Origin: Hafnia paralvei ATCC 29927
Lineage (GTDB): Bacteria > Pseudomonadota > Gammaproteobacteria > Enterobacterales > Enterobacteriaceae
Assembly (NCBI RefSeq): GCF_001655005.1
Contig: NZ_LXET01000004.1
Coordinates: 38,244-102,243, forward strand
Direction of reading: 5' to 3'
DNA length: 64,000 nucleotides
Position 1 is the first letter of the stretch, and the number at the start of each line of letters is the position of its first letter. Below the pieces are notes generated by a model that saw only the letters and a list, made by a program, of their open reading frames with translations, had not been told where the DNA came from and did no database searches. A program made the position numbers and the translations under genes. Shown here one piece after another: positions 48,063 through 56,387 of the stretch.

Positions 48063-49313
48063 TTATTTGTCAGCCGGATAAGCATTTTCGCCGAGCTGTT
48101 CTTCATCAATTCCTGCAATCTGATATTCACGTTTAACCCTAACTGGTGTGAATCTATCGATAGACCAGAGTATTCCGTAGGTCACGATGAACGACCAGAC
48201 GCTCGCGAATACGACCACAACGACCTGTTTGAAGAAAAAGTTTACGTTCCCGTCTAGCAGGCCGGATGCGCCAGCAGGATTCCACAGCTGAGTCGCAAAC
48301 ACGCCCAGCAGAATGGAACCCACAACGCCGCCCATTCCGTGCACGCCAAACACATCTAATGCATCATCCAAATATTTACGCATAAGCCCTACCATAAAGT
48401 AGCACACCAGACTCGCTATGATGCCGATCAGCGCCGCAGCTTGGAGCGATACATAGCCAGCGGCGGGAGTAATAGTCGCAAGCCCAGCGATAGAGCCAGT
48501 TAAAAAGCCTACAAAGTTAGGCTTCTTGGTATGGCAATATTCAATAATAAGCCAAGTAACGGCAGCGGTAGCCGCGGCGATATCGGTGGCAAAAAAAGCT
48601 GACACCGTCACGGTGTTCACCTGTAGTTCGGAGCCCGCGTTAAACCCGTACCAGCCAAACCACAATAGCCCTGCTCCAAGTGCGATGAACGGCACACTGT
48701 GGCTTCCTCCGCTGCTGATGGCACGTTTACCCACATAGAGCGCTGCTGCTAAGGCTGCGAATCCTGCGGTTGCATGCACCACGATACCGCCCGCGAAGTC
48801 GAGTACGCCCCAGCGCGCAAAGAGACCGTTCGGGCTCCAGACCATGTGAACAAATGGGCAGTAGACGAAGAGCAGCCATAAAGTGAGGAAAATAAGGTAA
48901 GCGCGGAAGGTGACTCGATTGGCAAATGCACCGGTGATAAGCGCCGGTGTGATAATGGCAAACATCATCTGATAACCAATATGAACAATCAGAGGGATAC
49001 CACCTGAATTGCCAGTATACATTGTGCTTGGATGTACGTTATTCAAAAAGGCGTAGTAGGAGGGATCACCTATGATGCCGTTGATGGTGGGGCCAAAGCA
49101 GAGCGAATATCCGACAACAAACCACAGTATTGCAGTCCATCCCATCGATACAAAGCTTTGGAACATAATCGTGAGCACATCTTTGCGAGAAACGAGCCCT
49201 CCATAGAAAAATGCTAATCCTGGCGTCATCAACATCACTAAGCTGGTACATAACAGCATAAACGCTGTATTACCAACATCGATCTGATGAAACGCAATGG
49301 CAATATGACTCAT
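48063..49313 (-). CDS. Amt-family ammonium channel within the acid-resistance island
   Basis: A 416-residue Amt protein with 11 membrane segments. It has no cleavable signal peptide, unlike E. coli AmtB. The twin pore histidines H180 (IVVHATAG) and H325 (VFGVHGMGG), the LDFAGG motif before H180, and GWYGFNAGSEL are all present, so it should conduct ammonium/ammonia. It is not next to glnK, which normally accompanies amtB, and it lies between hdeA and hdeB. With glsA nearby, I infer a role in moving ammonia produced by glutamine deamidation during acid stress, or in recapturing it. Channel identity firm, role inferred. Confidence 0.88.
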   Translation of the reverse strand: MSHIAIAFHQIDVGNTAFMLLCTSLVMLMTPGLAFFYGGLVSRKDVLTIMFQSFVSMGWTAILWFVVGYSLCFGPTINGIIGDPSYYAFLNNVHPSTMYTGNSGGIPLIVHIGYQMMFAIITPALITGAFANRVTFRAYLIFLTLWLLFVYCPFVHMVWSPNGLFARWGVLDFAGGIVVHATAGFAALAAALYVGKRAISSGGSHSVPFIALGAGLLWFGWYGFNAGSELQVNTVTVSAFFATDIAAATAAVTWLIIEYCHTKKPNFVGFLTGSIAGLATITPAAGYVSLQAAALIGIIASLVCYFMVGLMRKYLDDALDVFGVHGMGGVVGSILLGVFATQLWNPAGASGLLDGNVNFFFKQVVVVVFASVWSFIVTYGILWSIDRFTPVRVKREYQIAGIDEEQLGENAYPADK

Positions 49314-49460
49314 AGATAGTGTCCTGACATTAATGATAATAAATCATGGAGTTAATTTTCTTTCTTTTAGTAAACTGTATTTATCATCATTAGTTTTACA
49401 GCGCATGGCGAATAAAATAAATCATACAATAACCTGAGAGGAAATTGTGTTGTTTTTTGT

Positions 49461-49544
49461 CATGTGATTTAGCAAGCCTGAGAAGAATCATCACAATGAA
49501 ATGTATTATAAAGGTTCACAGGCTTGCTAGAGTAATGTCACATG
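49461..49544. repeat. Nested inverted repeat at the hdeA 3' end
   Basis: TAGCAAGCCTG (49470-49480) pairs with CAGGCTTGCTA (49519-49529), and outside them CATGTGA (49461-49467) pairs with TCACATG (49538-49544). The outer right arm includes the hdeA stop codon. It may end or stabilise hdeA mRNA before amt, giving more chaperone than channel. Confidence 0.5.
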
Positions 49545-49855
49545 TCTTTTTTTACTTTTTTCCATTCAGACTTAACTTTTTGAGCGAAAGACTCTTTCGG
49601 ATTTTGTTTACATGCTTCGATGACCAGTGGAATGACTTTTTCAGTTCCATCGACATCAAGTACCGCATCTTCTGGTTTGTCTTTTTTGTTTAGCGCTTCT
49701 GCAAAGCCAATGGCGGTGGGTTTGAAACTTTCATCTAGCGCCAAGAAATCTTCGCATGTCCATGATTTAACAGGCTTCTTGTTTTCTGCTGCGTGTCCTA
49801 TAGCAGAAAAGCCCATTAGGCATACCATGCTGATTAATAATGTTTTTTTATTCAT
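49538..49855 (-). CDS. hdeA: HdeA, periplasmic acid-stress chaperone
   Basis: A 105-residue secreted protein closely matching E. coli HdeA (110). The signal peptide is KKTLLISMVCLMGFSAIGHA. The mature domain has KKPVKSWTCEDFLALDESFKP, AIGFAEALNKKDKPEDAVLDV and a lysine-rich end (WKKVKKDM). C34 and C82 form the conserved disulfide. HdeA is a dimer at neutral pH and opens below pH 3 to hold unfolded periplasmic proteins. I chose the ATG at 49855 for its GGAG site and the signal peptide. It is the first gene of the minus-strand group, divergent from gadB. Confidence 0.95.
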   Translation of the reverse strand: MNKKTLLISMVCLMGFSAIGHAAENKKPVKSWTCEDFLALDESFKPTAIGFAEALNKKDKPEDAVLDVDGTEKVIPLVIEACKQNPKESFAQKVKSEWKKVKKDM

Positions 49856-50167
49856 GCTTAATATCTCCAAATTAATATCGTTGAATGCTGCTATTTCAAT
49901 ATAACGTTGTTCTGTCATGTCGCAAATTTTTTTATAGCGTATTGAGACCAGAAAAAGTAGTAATCAGGTAAATGACATTTCCTGACTTTTCATGCAAGAA
50001 AATTGTTCTATATTAATTTCAGTTTTATCTTATGAAAATAAAGTGAATTTTCATTTTGTGGTCTTGTATTGGTATCTTTGTGATATTTAATCCTTGCGGC
50101 TAACTTGCGCCAATTTTATTGGTGGCCTAGCTTTAACAGAAAGACAAATACCTTTTAGGAGTTAAGA
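49856..50167. promoter_or_regulatory. Divergent hdeA / gadB control region
   Basis: A 312-base AT-rich region from which both acid-resistance units start. I looked for the E. coli 20-base GAD box recognised by GadE and did not see a convincing match. AGGAG at 50157-50161 is the gadB ribosome-binding site. Control may depend on the island's own regulators. Confidence 0.5.
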
Positions 50168-51568
50168 ATGGCTAAGAAAGAAGTAGCGGATTTTCGCTCA
50201 GAGCTATTAGATTCCCGCTTTGGTTCAGAAGCGATTCGTAATATTTCTGAGGGAAAAATTTTCCCTAAAGACGAAATGCGTGAGGATGTTGCATTTCAAA
50301 TCATTAGCGATGAACTGTTTCTTGATGGGAATGCCCGTCAGAACTTGGCCACGTTTTGCCAAACGTGGGATGACGATAATGTTCATAAGTTAATGGACTT
50401 ATCGATCAATAAAAACTGGATCGACAAAGAGGAATACCCACAGTCTGCAGCCATCGATCTACGCTGCGTGAACATGATGGCAGACCTGTGGAATGCGCCG
50501 GTACCCGCAAATGGCCAAGCGGTCGGTACCAACACTATCGGTTCTTCCGAGGCCTGTATGTTGGGCGGTATGGCGATGAAATGGCGCTGGCGTAAACGTA
50601 TGGAGGCTGCGGGTAAACCAACGAACAAGCCGAATTTGGTTTGTGGCCCTGTTCAGATTTGCTGGCATAAATTTGCACGCTACTGGGATGTCGAGCTGCG
50701 TGAAATTCCTATGCAGCCGGGTCAGTTGTTTATGGATCCAAAACGTATGGTTGAAGCCTGTGATGAGAACACCATCGGCGTCGTACCGACGTTTGGCGTG
50801 ACCTATACCGGCAACTATGAATTCCCTCAGCCGCTACATGACGCGTTGGATAAACTTCAGGCGGAGACAGGTCTTGATATTGATATGCATATCGATGCCG
50901 CCAGCGGTGGCTTTTTGGCGCCTTTCGTTGCACCGGATATCGTGTGGGATTTCCGTTTGCCTCGGGTTAAATCCATCAGCGCCTCGGGTCATAAGTTTGG
51001 TCTTGCTCCCCTTGGCTGTGGCTGGGTGATCTGGCGTGATGAGGCCGCGTTACCAGAAGAACTGGTGTTTAAAGTGGATTATTTAGGCGGACAAATTGGC
51101 ACGTTCGCAATTAATTTCTCTCGTCCAGCAGGTCAGGTTATTGCGCAATATTATGAGTTTTTGCGTTTGGGGCGAGAGGGTTACACCAAGGTGCAAAGCG
51201 CCTCTTATCAAGTCGCTGGTTACTTAGCCGATGCTATCGCCAAATTAGGGCCATATGAATTTATCTGCTCTGGCGGTCCTGAAGAGGGGATTCCTGCGGT
51301 ATGTTTCCGTGTGAAAGAGGGCGAGAATCCGGGTTATACCCTGCTCGATCTCTCTGAACGTTTACGACTACGGGGTTGGCAGGTACCTGCGTTTACACTG
51401 AGCGGTGAGATGTCCGACGTTGTAGTGATGCGCATTATGTGCCGCCGTGGTTTTGAGATGGACTTTGCCGAATTGCTGCTTGAGGACTTTAAAGCTTCGC
51501 TGAAATACCTCAGTGAGCACCCATCTCTGCAGGGCATTGCGACTCAGAATAGCTTTAATCACACATAA
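50168..51568 (+). CDS. gadB: GadB-type glutamate decarboxylase
   Basis: PLP enzyme that converts glutamate to GABA and CO2 while consuming a cytoplasmic proton, the core of glutamate-dependent acid resistance. It has 466 residues, as in E. coli GadA/GadB, and very high similarity throughout. The PLP lysine is K276 in SASGHKFGLAPLG. The C-terminal segment ending NSFNHT keeps His465, which blocks the active site at neutral pH. The N-terminal helix that recruits the enzyme to the membrane at low pH is also present (KKEVADFRSELLDSRFG). It is divergent from hdeA and followed by a GadC-type antiporter. Confidence 0.96.
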   Translation: MAKKEVADFRSELLDSRFGSEAIRNISEGKIFPKDEMREDVAFQIISDELFLDGNARQNLATFCQTWDDDNVHKLMDLSINKNWIDKEEYPQSAAIDLRCVNMMADLWNAPVPANGQAVGTNTIGSSEACMLGGMAMKWRWRKRMEAAGKPTNKPNLVCGPVQICWHKFARYWDVELREIPMQPGQLFMDPKRMVEACDENTIGVVPTFGVTYTGNYEFPQPLHDALDKLQAETGLDIDMHIDAASGGFLAPFVAPDIVWDFRLPRVKSISASGHKFGLAPLGCGWVIWRDEAALPEELVFKVDYLGGQIGTFAINFSRPAGQVIAQYYEFLRLGREGYTKVQSASYQVAGYLADAIAKLGPYEFICSGGPEEGIPAVCFRVKEGENPGYTLLDLSERLRLRGWQVPAFTLSGEMSDVVVMRIMCRRGFEMDFAELLLEDFKASLKYLSEHPSLQGIATQNSFNHT

Positions 51569-51608
51569 GAATAGCGATTTAACTTTCTTCTGAACTTCAA
51601 TGTCTAGA

Positions 51609-51645
51609 CCAGTGAAGCTGTAGCTTCTGCTTTCAGCTTCACTGG
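51609..51645 (+). repeat. Perfect inverted repeat between gadB and the antiporter gene
   Basis: CCAGTGAAGCTG (51609-51620) and CAGCTTCACTGG (51634-51645) form a 12-base stem with a 13-base loop. There is no T tract, so it is more likely an mRNA processing or stability element that adjusts the gadB to antiporter ratio. Confidence 0.6.
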
Positions 51646-51681
51646 CGACAGATGTATTAACTCGCATAGGGTGGGCGTTTT

Positions 51682-53271
51682 ATGTCCGATAATAATATTT
51701 CTAGCACGGCCAAGCCTTCTGCTTCAGCGAAAAAGCTGGGTATTGCAACGCTGGCAATTATGAATATTGTTGCCGTAGTTAGCCTCAGGGGTTTGCCCGC
51801 TGAAGCTGAATATGGCTTGAGTTCTATTTTTTACTACCTGTTTGCTGCCGTATTTTTCTTGATCCCTGTGTCATTAGTTGCTGCTGAATTGGCGACCGGT
51901 TGGCCAGAAAAAGGTGGGGTTTTTCGTTGGGTCGGCGAGGCATTTGGCCCACGTTGGGCGTTCCTTGCTATGTTTATGCTATGGATCGAGGTTACCGTTT
52001 GGTTCCCTACCGCACTGACGTTTTCTGCAGTTTCACTCGCTTTTATTGGCCCAGATCAAAAATGGGATGAGGCCCTGTCGGCAGATAAATTCTTTGTACT
52101 AGGAATAGTATTATTTGTTTATTGGCTTGCGACCTTTATCGCGTTCAAAGGAGTGGGTACCTTTGCCAAGGTATCAAAATGGGGCGGTATTATTGGCACC
52201 ATTATCCCAGCGGTTATTCTGATCGTTTTAGGTTTCTCTTATTTGATTTTTGGCGGTGCGCCACAGATTAAATTGTCATGGGGCGAAGTTATTCCTGACT
52301 TCACCAATTTCGATAACATTGTACTCGCAGCCAGTATCTTCTTGTTCTATGCAGGGATGGAGATGAATGCGATACATGTTAAAGACGTTGAGAATCCTAA
52401 GAGAAACTATCCTATTGCCATCATGTTAGCTGCGTTAGGTACTGTGCTGATTTTTGTATTGGGCACATTAGCTATCGCGTTTGTTATTCCTCAGTCTGAC
52501 ATTAGCCTAACGCAGAGCCTGTTGGTGGCCTACGACACGATGTTTAAGTGGGCGGGCATCGAATGGTTAGGTCCGGTGGTAGCCTTTGCATTAGCCATCG
52601 GCGTGTTGGCTGGCGTGGTCACTTGGGTTGCGGGCCCATCTTCCGGTTTGCTCATCGTGGCAAAAGCCGGTTATCTGCCGCGTTGGTGGCAACACACCAA
52701 CAAAAACGGCATGGCGACCCACATTTTGCTGCTTCAGGCATTGCTTGTTTCGCTGTTGGCTATTCTGTTTGTCGTTCTGCCTTCTGTGCAGGCCGCTTAT
52801 CAGATTATGAGCCAGTTGACCGTAATTCTTTATTTAATCATGTATATGCTGATGTTTAGCTCAGCAATTTATCTGCGCTATAGCCAACCTAATCGTCCAC
52901 GTCCATATCGTATTCCCGGCGGGGATATCGGGATGTGGATCATCGGTGGTGCTGGTTTGGTAGGCTCTATACTGGCCTTTGTATTCAGCTTTATTCCGCC
53001 AAGCCAAATTTCCGTCGGTAGCCCAACGGAGTATGTCGGGATCCTGATTGCGCTGACCATATTCTTCGCGGTGCTGCCTTTCCTGATTTACTTAATCCGT
53101 AAACCACATTGGCGTGATGAAAACAGCGACTTTGCCCCATTCACTTGGCAGGTTGAGAGTGGACATCCGGGGATCCAAAATGTGTCGTCGGCGCACACCG
53201 GCGACGTCGTTACCGCACCGGTCAAAACGACGGAACCCGCCATTCTGCCAGCGGTGACACCAAAGCCGTAA
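51682..53271 (+). CDS. GadC-type glutamate:GABA antiporter family transporter (divergent)
   Basis: A 529-residue APC-superfamily transporter with about 12 spans (residues 20-465) and a hydrophilic C-terminal tail of about 60 residues. The order of motifs (AELATGWPEKGGVFRWVGEAFGPRWAF, GMEMNAIHVKDVENPKRNYPIA, WVAGPSSGLLIVAKAGYLP) places it in the glutamate:GABA antiporter group, but it differs widely from E. coli GadC in sequence. The acid-sensing C-plug of GadC is replaced by an unrelated Thr/Pro/Ala-rich tail. Position straight after gadB supports glutamate import in exchange for GABA; glutamine could also be a substrate. Start at ATG 51682. Confidence 0.85.
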   Translation: MSDNNISSTAKPSASAKKLGIATLAIMNIVAVVSLRGLPAEAEYGLSSIFYYLFAAVFFLIPVSLVAAELATGWPEKGGVFRWVGEAFGPRWAFLAMFMLWIEVTVWFPTALTFSAVSLAFIGPDQKWDEALSADKFFVLGIVLFVYWLATFIAFKGVGTFAKVSKWGGIIGTIIPAVILIVLGFSYLIFGGAPQIKLSWGEVIPDFTNFDNIVLAASIFLFYAGMEMNAIHVKDVENPKRNYPIAIMLAALGTVLIFVLGTLAIAFVIPQSDISLTQSLLVAYDTMFKWAGIEWLGPVVAFALAIGVLAGVVTWVAGPSSGLLIVAKAGYLPRWWQHTNKNGMATHILLLQALLVSLLAILFVVLPSVQAAYQIMSQLTVILYLIMYMLMFSSAIYLRYSQPNRPRPYRIPGGDIGMWIIGGAGLVGSILAFVFSFIPPSQISVGSPTEYVGILIALTIFFAVLPFLIYLIRKPHWRDENSDFAPFTWQVESGHPGIQNVSSAHTGDVVTAPVKTTEPAILPAVTPKP

Positions 53272-53286
53272 TCACATACCTAAAGG

Positions 53287-53449
53287 GTAAGGGGAGAGTT
53301 CGCTTAATGCTGTTCGTTTAAGAGATCGAGATACACGGGGCTAGCACACCGCGGGGCGCTCAGGCAGCTAAAGCTGCTCCGACACCCATCTGTGTACTTC
53401 CCCTAAAATCACGCTTAAGTGACCAGAATTGGCGTTCGCTTCCCCTTAC
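53287..53449. repeat. 163-base element bounded by inverted ends between the antiporter gene and glsA
   Basis: GTAAGGGGA (53287-53295) and TCCCCTTAC (53441-53449) are perfect inverted ends. Inside, GGCAGCT and AGCTGCT around 53362-53378 form another hairpin. No coding frame. It looks like a small non-autonomous palindromic element or composite repeat. It would separate gadB-antiporter expression from glsA-ybaT. Confidence 0.45.
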
Positions 53450-53478
53450 TGCAAAGATTTATTCTTGGAGTCAGTATT

Positions 53479-54417
53479 ATGACTATTGATCCTAGCCGCT
53501 TACAGCAAGCGGTGGCGAATGCCTATTCCCAATATTCAACGTTAGCAGGCGGAGAAAACGCCAGCTACATTCCCTATCTGGCCAGTGTGCCGAGCCAGCT
53601 GTCTGCGCTGGCTATTGTCACCGTGGATGGAGAGGTTTTTTCCCAAGGCGATGCAGATTTTCGCTTTGCATTAGAGTCGATTTCTAAAGTTTGCTCATTG
53701 GCGCTAGCACTTGAAGACGTCGGCCCGAGTGAAGTTCAGGACAAGATTGGTGCAGATCCAACAGGGTTGCCGTTTAATTCCGTGATTGCACTTGAGTTAC
53801 ACAATGGTAAGCCATTGTCTCCACTCGTTAATGCGGGTGCGATGTCTACGGTGAGTCTGGTTAATGCTAGCGATCGTGAAAACCGTTGGGCACGTATTCT
53901 CGATATTCAGCAAAAACTGGCGGGCGCACCGATTGCGCTTTCCGATGAAGTTAATCACTCGGAACAAACCACTAATTTCCACAACCGTGCTATTGCATGG
54001 CTGCTCTATTCTGCTGGCGCGATGTACTGCGATCCGATGGAAGCTTGCGACGTGTATACCCGCCAGTGCTCAACGCTGTTTAACACGGTGGAACTTGCCA
54101 CGATGGGAGCAACGTTCGCGGCGGGAGGGATTAATCCTCGCACTAAAAAGCAGGTGCTGACGGCTTCCAATACGCCTTTTATTTTGGCGGAGATGACCAT
54201 GGAAGGAATGTACGGTAGCTCCGGTGATTGGGCATATACCGTAGGGTTGCCGGGTAAAAGCGGCGTTGGTGGTGGAATACTGGCTGTTGTACCAGGAGTG
54301 ATGGGGATAGCGGCATTTTCCCCTCCGCTAGATCCTACAGGCAACAGCGTACGTGGACAAAAAATGGTGGCTTCAGTTGCCCAAGAATTGGGATATAACC
54401 TCTATCGAGGCTGTTGA
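53479..54417 (+). CDS. glsA: GlsA (YbaS-type), acid-activated glutaminase
   Basis: Serine-dependent glutaminase of the beta-lactamase-like fold that hydrolyses glutamine to glutamate and ammonia. It has 312 residues (310 in E. coli GlsA1/YbaS). The catalytic Ser-x-x-Lys is S67-K70 in FALESISKVC. Other conserved stretches are DKIGADPTGLPFNSVIALEL, NHSEQTTNFHNRAIAWLL and GLPGKSGVGGGILAVVPG. The ATG at 53479 has GGAG eight bases upstream; the longer frame from 53419 is not supported. The ammonia released takes up protons, which in E. coli drives glutamine-dependent acid resistance. Here it lies next to gadB, whereas E. coli ybaST is far from the gad genes. Confidence 0.95.
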   Translation: MTIDPSRLQQAVANAYSQYSTLAGGENASYIPYLASVPSQLSALAIVTVDGEVFSQGDADFRFALESISKVCSLALALEDVGPSEVQDKIGADPTGLPFNSVIALELHNGKPLSPLVNAGAMSTVSLVNASDRENRWARILDIQQKLAGAPIALSDEVNHSEQTTNFHNRAIAWLLYSAGAMYCDPMEACDVYTRQCSTLFNTVELATMGATFAAGGINPRTKKQVLTASNTPFILAEMTMEGMYGSSGDWAYTVGLPGKSGVGGGILAVVPGVMGIAAFSPPLDPTGNSVRGQKMVASVAQELGYNLYRGC

Positions 54418-55724
54418 TGATGGGAGAGCCGCCTGTTTCTGCCAGCAAAAATAAATCTCTGAGTATCTTCAACGTTGCGGCGCTGGGTATTGGTGCGATG
54501 GTGGGGGCTGGAATTTTTGCATTGCTTGGTCAGGCGGCTCTATTAGTCCATTCAGCCACTTGGCTTTCATTTGCTGCTGGTGGCGTGATTGCACTATTTT
54601 CCGGCTATGCTTACTCCTGCCTCGGTGCGTTTTATCCTAGTCGGGGTGGGATTATCGATTTTTTTCGGCATGGTTTGCCGTCGACAACGTTAGCAAACAT
54701 GCTCTCCCTTCTATACTTAGTCACACTGGCGTTGACCATTGCGATGGTTGCTCGCGCGTTCGGTGCCTATGCGCTTCAGCTTTTCCATGAACACTCCACA
54801 TCGAACGGGTTACAGGAAGCTTATGCTGGTGGCATTATTCTGGTGTTAGCGCTGGTCAATATGGCAAGCAGCAATGCGGTAGGGCGTACCGAGCTGGTCT
54901 TAGTGGCAATAAAACTCGGAATTTTACTCGTACTGATTGCGGCGGGTCTGATGACGATCAAACCGCAGCTATTGCAGATCCACCAAGCACCTAGCACAAA
55001 TGAATTCCTGTCGAGCGTGGGCATGACGTTCTTCGCCTATGCGGGGTTTGGCATGATGGCGAATGCCTCGGATAAAGTCGCCAACCCACGGCGAACTATG
55101 CCGAGAGCTTTTATGATCGCCATTTGCCTGACGATCGTGCTGTATATCCTGCTGTCACTGGTTCTGCTTGGCAACGTGTCCGCCGCAGATTTAGCGAAAT
55201 ACGCCGATACCGCAGTGGCTCAGGCTGCATATCCCATTTTGGGAAGGCTAGGGTTTACCGTGGTGTCTATCGGTGCGCTATTGGCGACCGCTTCAGCGAT
55301 TAACGCCACGCTGTTTTCCGCATTCAATATTATGTACAGCATGGGTGATAACAAAACGTTGCCCGCGCTGTTTAAGCAGACACTTTGGCATCAAGCCACC
55401 TACGGCAATGTATTGGCGGTACTCGCAGTATTAATTCTGGCTATCGCACTGAATTTAAACTCTTTGGCTAACGTAGCTAGCGCGACATTTCTTATCTGCT
55501 ATCTGGCAGTGTTTGTGGTGGCATGGCGGTTGCGACACAAAATAAATGCTTCTCCGGTACTGGTTCTACTCGGGATGATCCTGATGCTGTTGGTCTTTAT
55601 TGGCTTTATGTCTAGCCTGCTGATTCAAGGAGCAAAGGAAGTGGCGATCGTTGTGGGTGCATTGTTGGGCTGTTGGTTATTAGCGCTTAATGCCAAGCGC
55701 CAGCAACGTTTATCGGGGCGATAA
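54417..55724 (+). CDS. ybaT: YbaT-type APC amino-acid permease
   Basis: A 435-residue, about 12-span APC transporter. The N-terminal signature ALGIGAMVGAGIFALLGQAA is typical of the group, and FFAYAGFGMMANASDKVANPRR matches the conserved loop of YbaT-like permeases. E. coli has ybaT directly after ybaS (glsA), so the pair is conserved. Its start overlaps the glsA stop by one base (TGATG), with GAGG six bases upstream; a second ATG follows immediately. Probably imports glutamine or a related amino acid; substrate not proven. Confidence 0.85.
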   Translation: MMGEPPVSASKNKSLSIFNVAALGIGAMVGAGIFALLGQAALLVHSATWLSFAAGGVIALFSGYAYSCLGAFYPSRGGIIDFFRHGLPSTTLANMLSLLYLVTLALTIAMVARAFGAYALQLFHEHSTSNGLQEAYAGGIILVLALVNMASSNAVGRTELVLVAIKLGILLVLIAAGLMTIKPQLLQIHQAPSTNEFLSSVGMTFFAYAGFGMMANASDKVANPRRTMPRAFMIAICLTIVLYILLSLVLLGNVSAADLAKYADTAVAQAAYPILGRLGFTVVSIGALLATASAINATLFSAFNIMYSMGDNKTLPALFKQTLWHQATYGNVLAVLAVLILAIALNLNSLANVASATFLICYLAVFVVAWRLRHKINASPVLVLLGMILMLLVFIGFMSSLLIQGAKEVAIVVGALLGCWLLALNAKRQQRLSGR

Positions 55725-55725
55725 G

Positions 55726-56376
55726 ATGGAATCGTGGCTGGTTCAATTTCTCCTACTGTATGTCACTTTTTTGGCCATGTTTAGCCCTCCAGCGACGATG
55801 ACCGCGGCGGCAATCCTTTTAGGCGGTATTCCCAATACGGCATTACGACGCGTGGCATGGCGCGTTGCTTGGGAATATGTTTTTGTGATGATGATTGTCA
55901 TTTGGTTAGGCAATTACATGCTTACGGCGCTGGGACTCAGTACCCACGCATTAACGGCAACGGGTGGGGCAGCACTGTTATTTCAAGGGTGGCCCTTGAT
56001 GACGCGCGGGACTAAAGCCGAGCAAAGCAATGCGCTGCTCAATAGCGAAAGTCCGAGAAACGTCAATGATTTGGCCGTTGTACCGTTGTTGTTTCCGTTG
56101 TCTATTGGCGGAGGCACCATCGCGGTCGGTATTTCTTCTGCAGCGCATAGCAGTACGCTTGATGGTCTGTTGATGTTATCTGCGGTGATTTTGGCGATGG
56201 CCCCGACGATTGCTGTTACGTTTTTGGCTTCAGGCCCTCTTCATGGACGCCTTTCAACCGGTGCAATGGACACGCTGGCACGTATCTCAGGGATTATACT
56301 GGTGACGCTTTCGCTACAGCTTTTGGTTTCTGGTATTACCGGATTAGTGATTACGGCGATACATACGTTGAGTTAG
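55726..56376 (+). CDS. MarC-family integral membrane protein in the glsA operon
   Basis: A 216-residue protein with about six membrane spans. FLAMFSPPATMTAAAILLGGIP near the N-terminus and LAVVPLLFPLSIGGGTIAVGISS in the middle are the two repeated half motifs of the MarC/UPF0056 family. It begins two bases after the ybaT stop, so it is the third gene of a glsA-ybaT-marC-like operon. MarC proteins have no proven function; they were once linked to antibiotic resistance and that was withdrawn. Its placement suggests a link with ammonia or amino-acid stress. I chose ATG 55726; an upstream frame to 55690 overlaps ybaT. Confidence 0.82.
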   Translation: MESWLVQFLLLYVTFLAMFSPPATMTAAAILLGGIPNTALRRVAWRVAWEYVFVMMIVIWLGNYMLTALGLSTHALTATGGAALLFQGWPLMTRGTKAEQSNALLNSESPRNVNDLAVVPLLFPLSIGGGTIAVGISSAAHSSTLDGLLMLSAVILAMAPTIAVTFLASGPLHGRLSTGAMDTLARISGIILVTLSLQLLVSGITGLVITAIHTLS

Positions 56377-56387
56377 TTAAACGGATG

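Noticed and set aside
49856..50167. GadE-type GAD box before gadB
   Set aside because: I scanned for a sequence like the 20-base E. coli GAD box and found only scattered AT-rich partial matches, so I do not report one.
53419..53478. Upstream extension of glsA
   Set aside because: The conserved protein begins at 53479, where GGAG is well spaced; the upstream codons fall in the inverted-repeat element.
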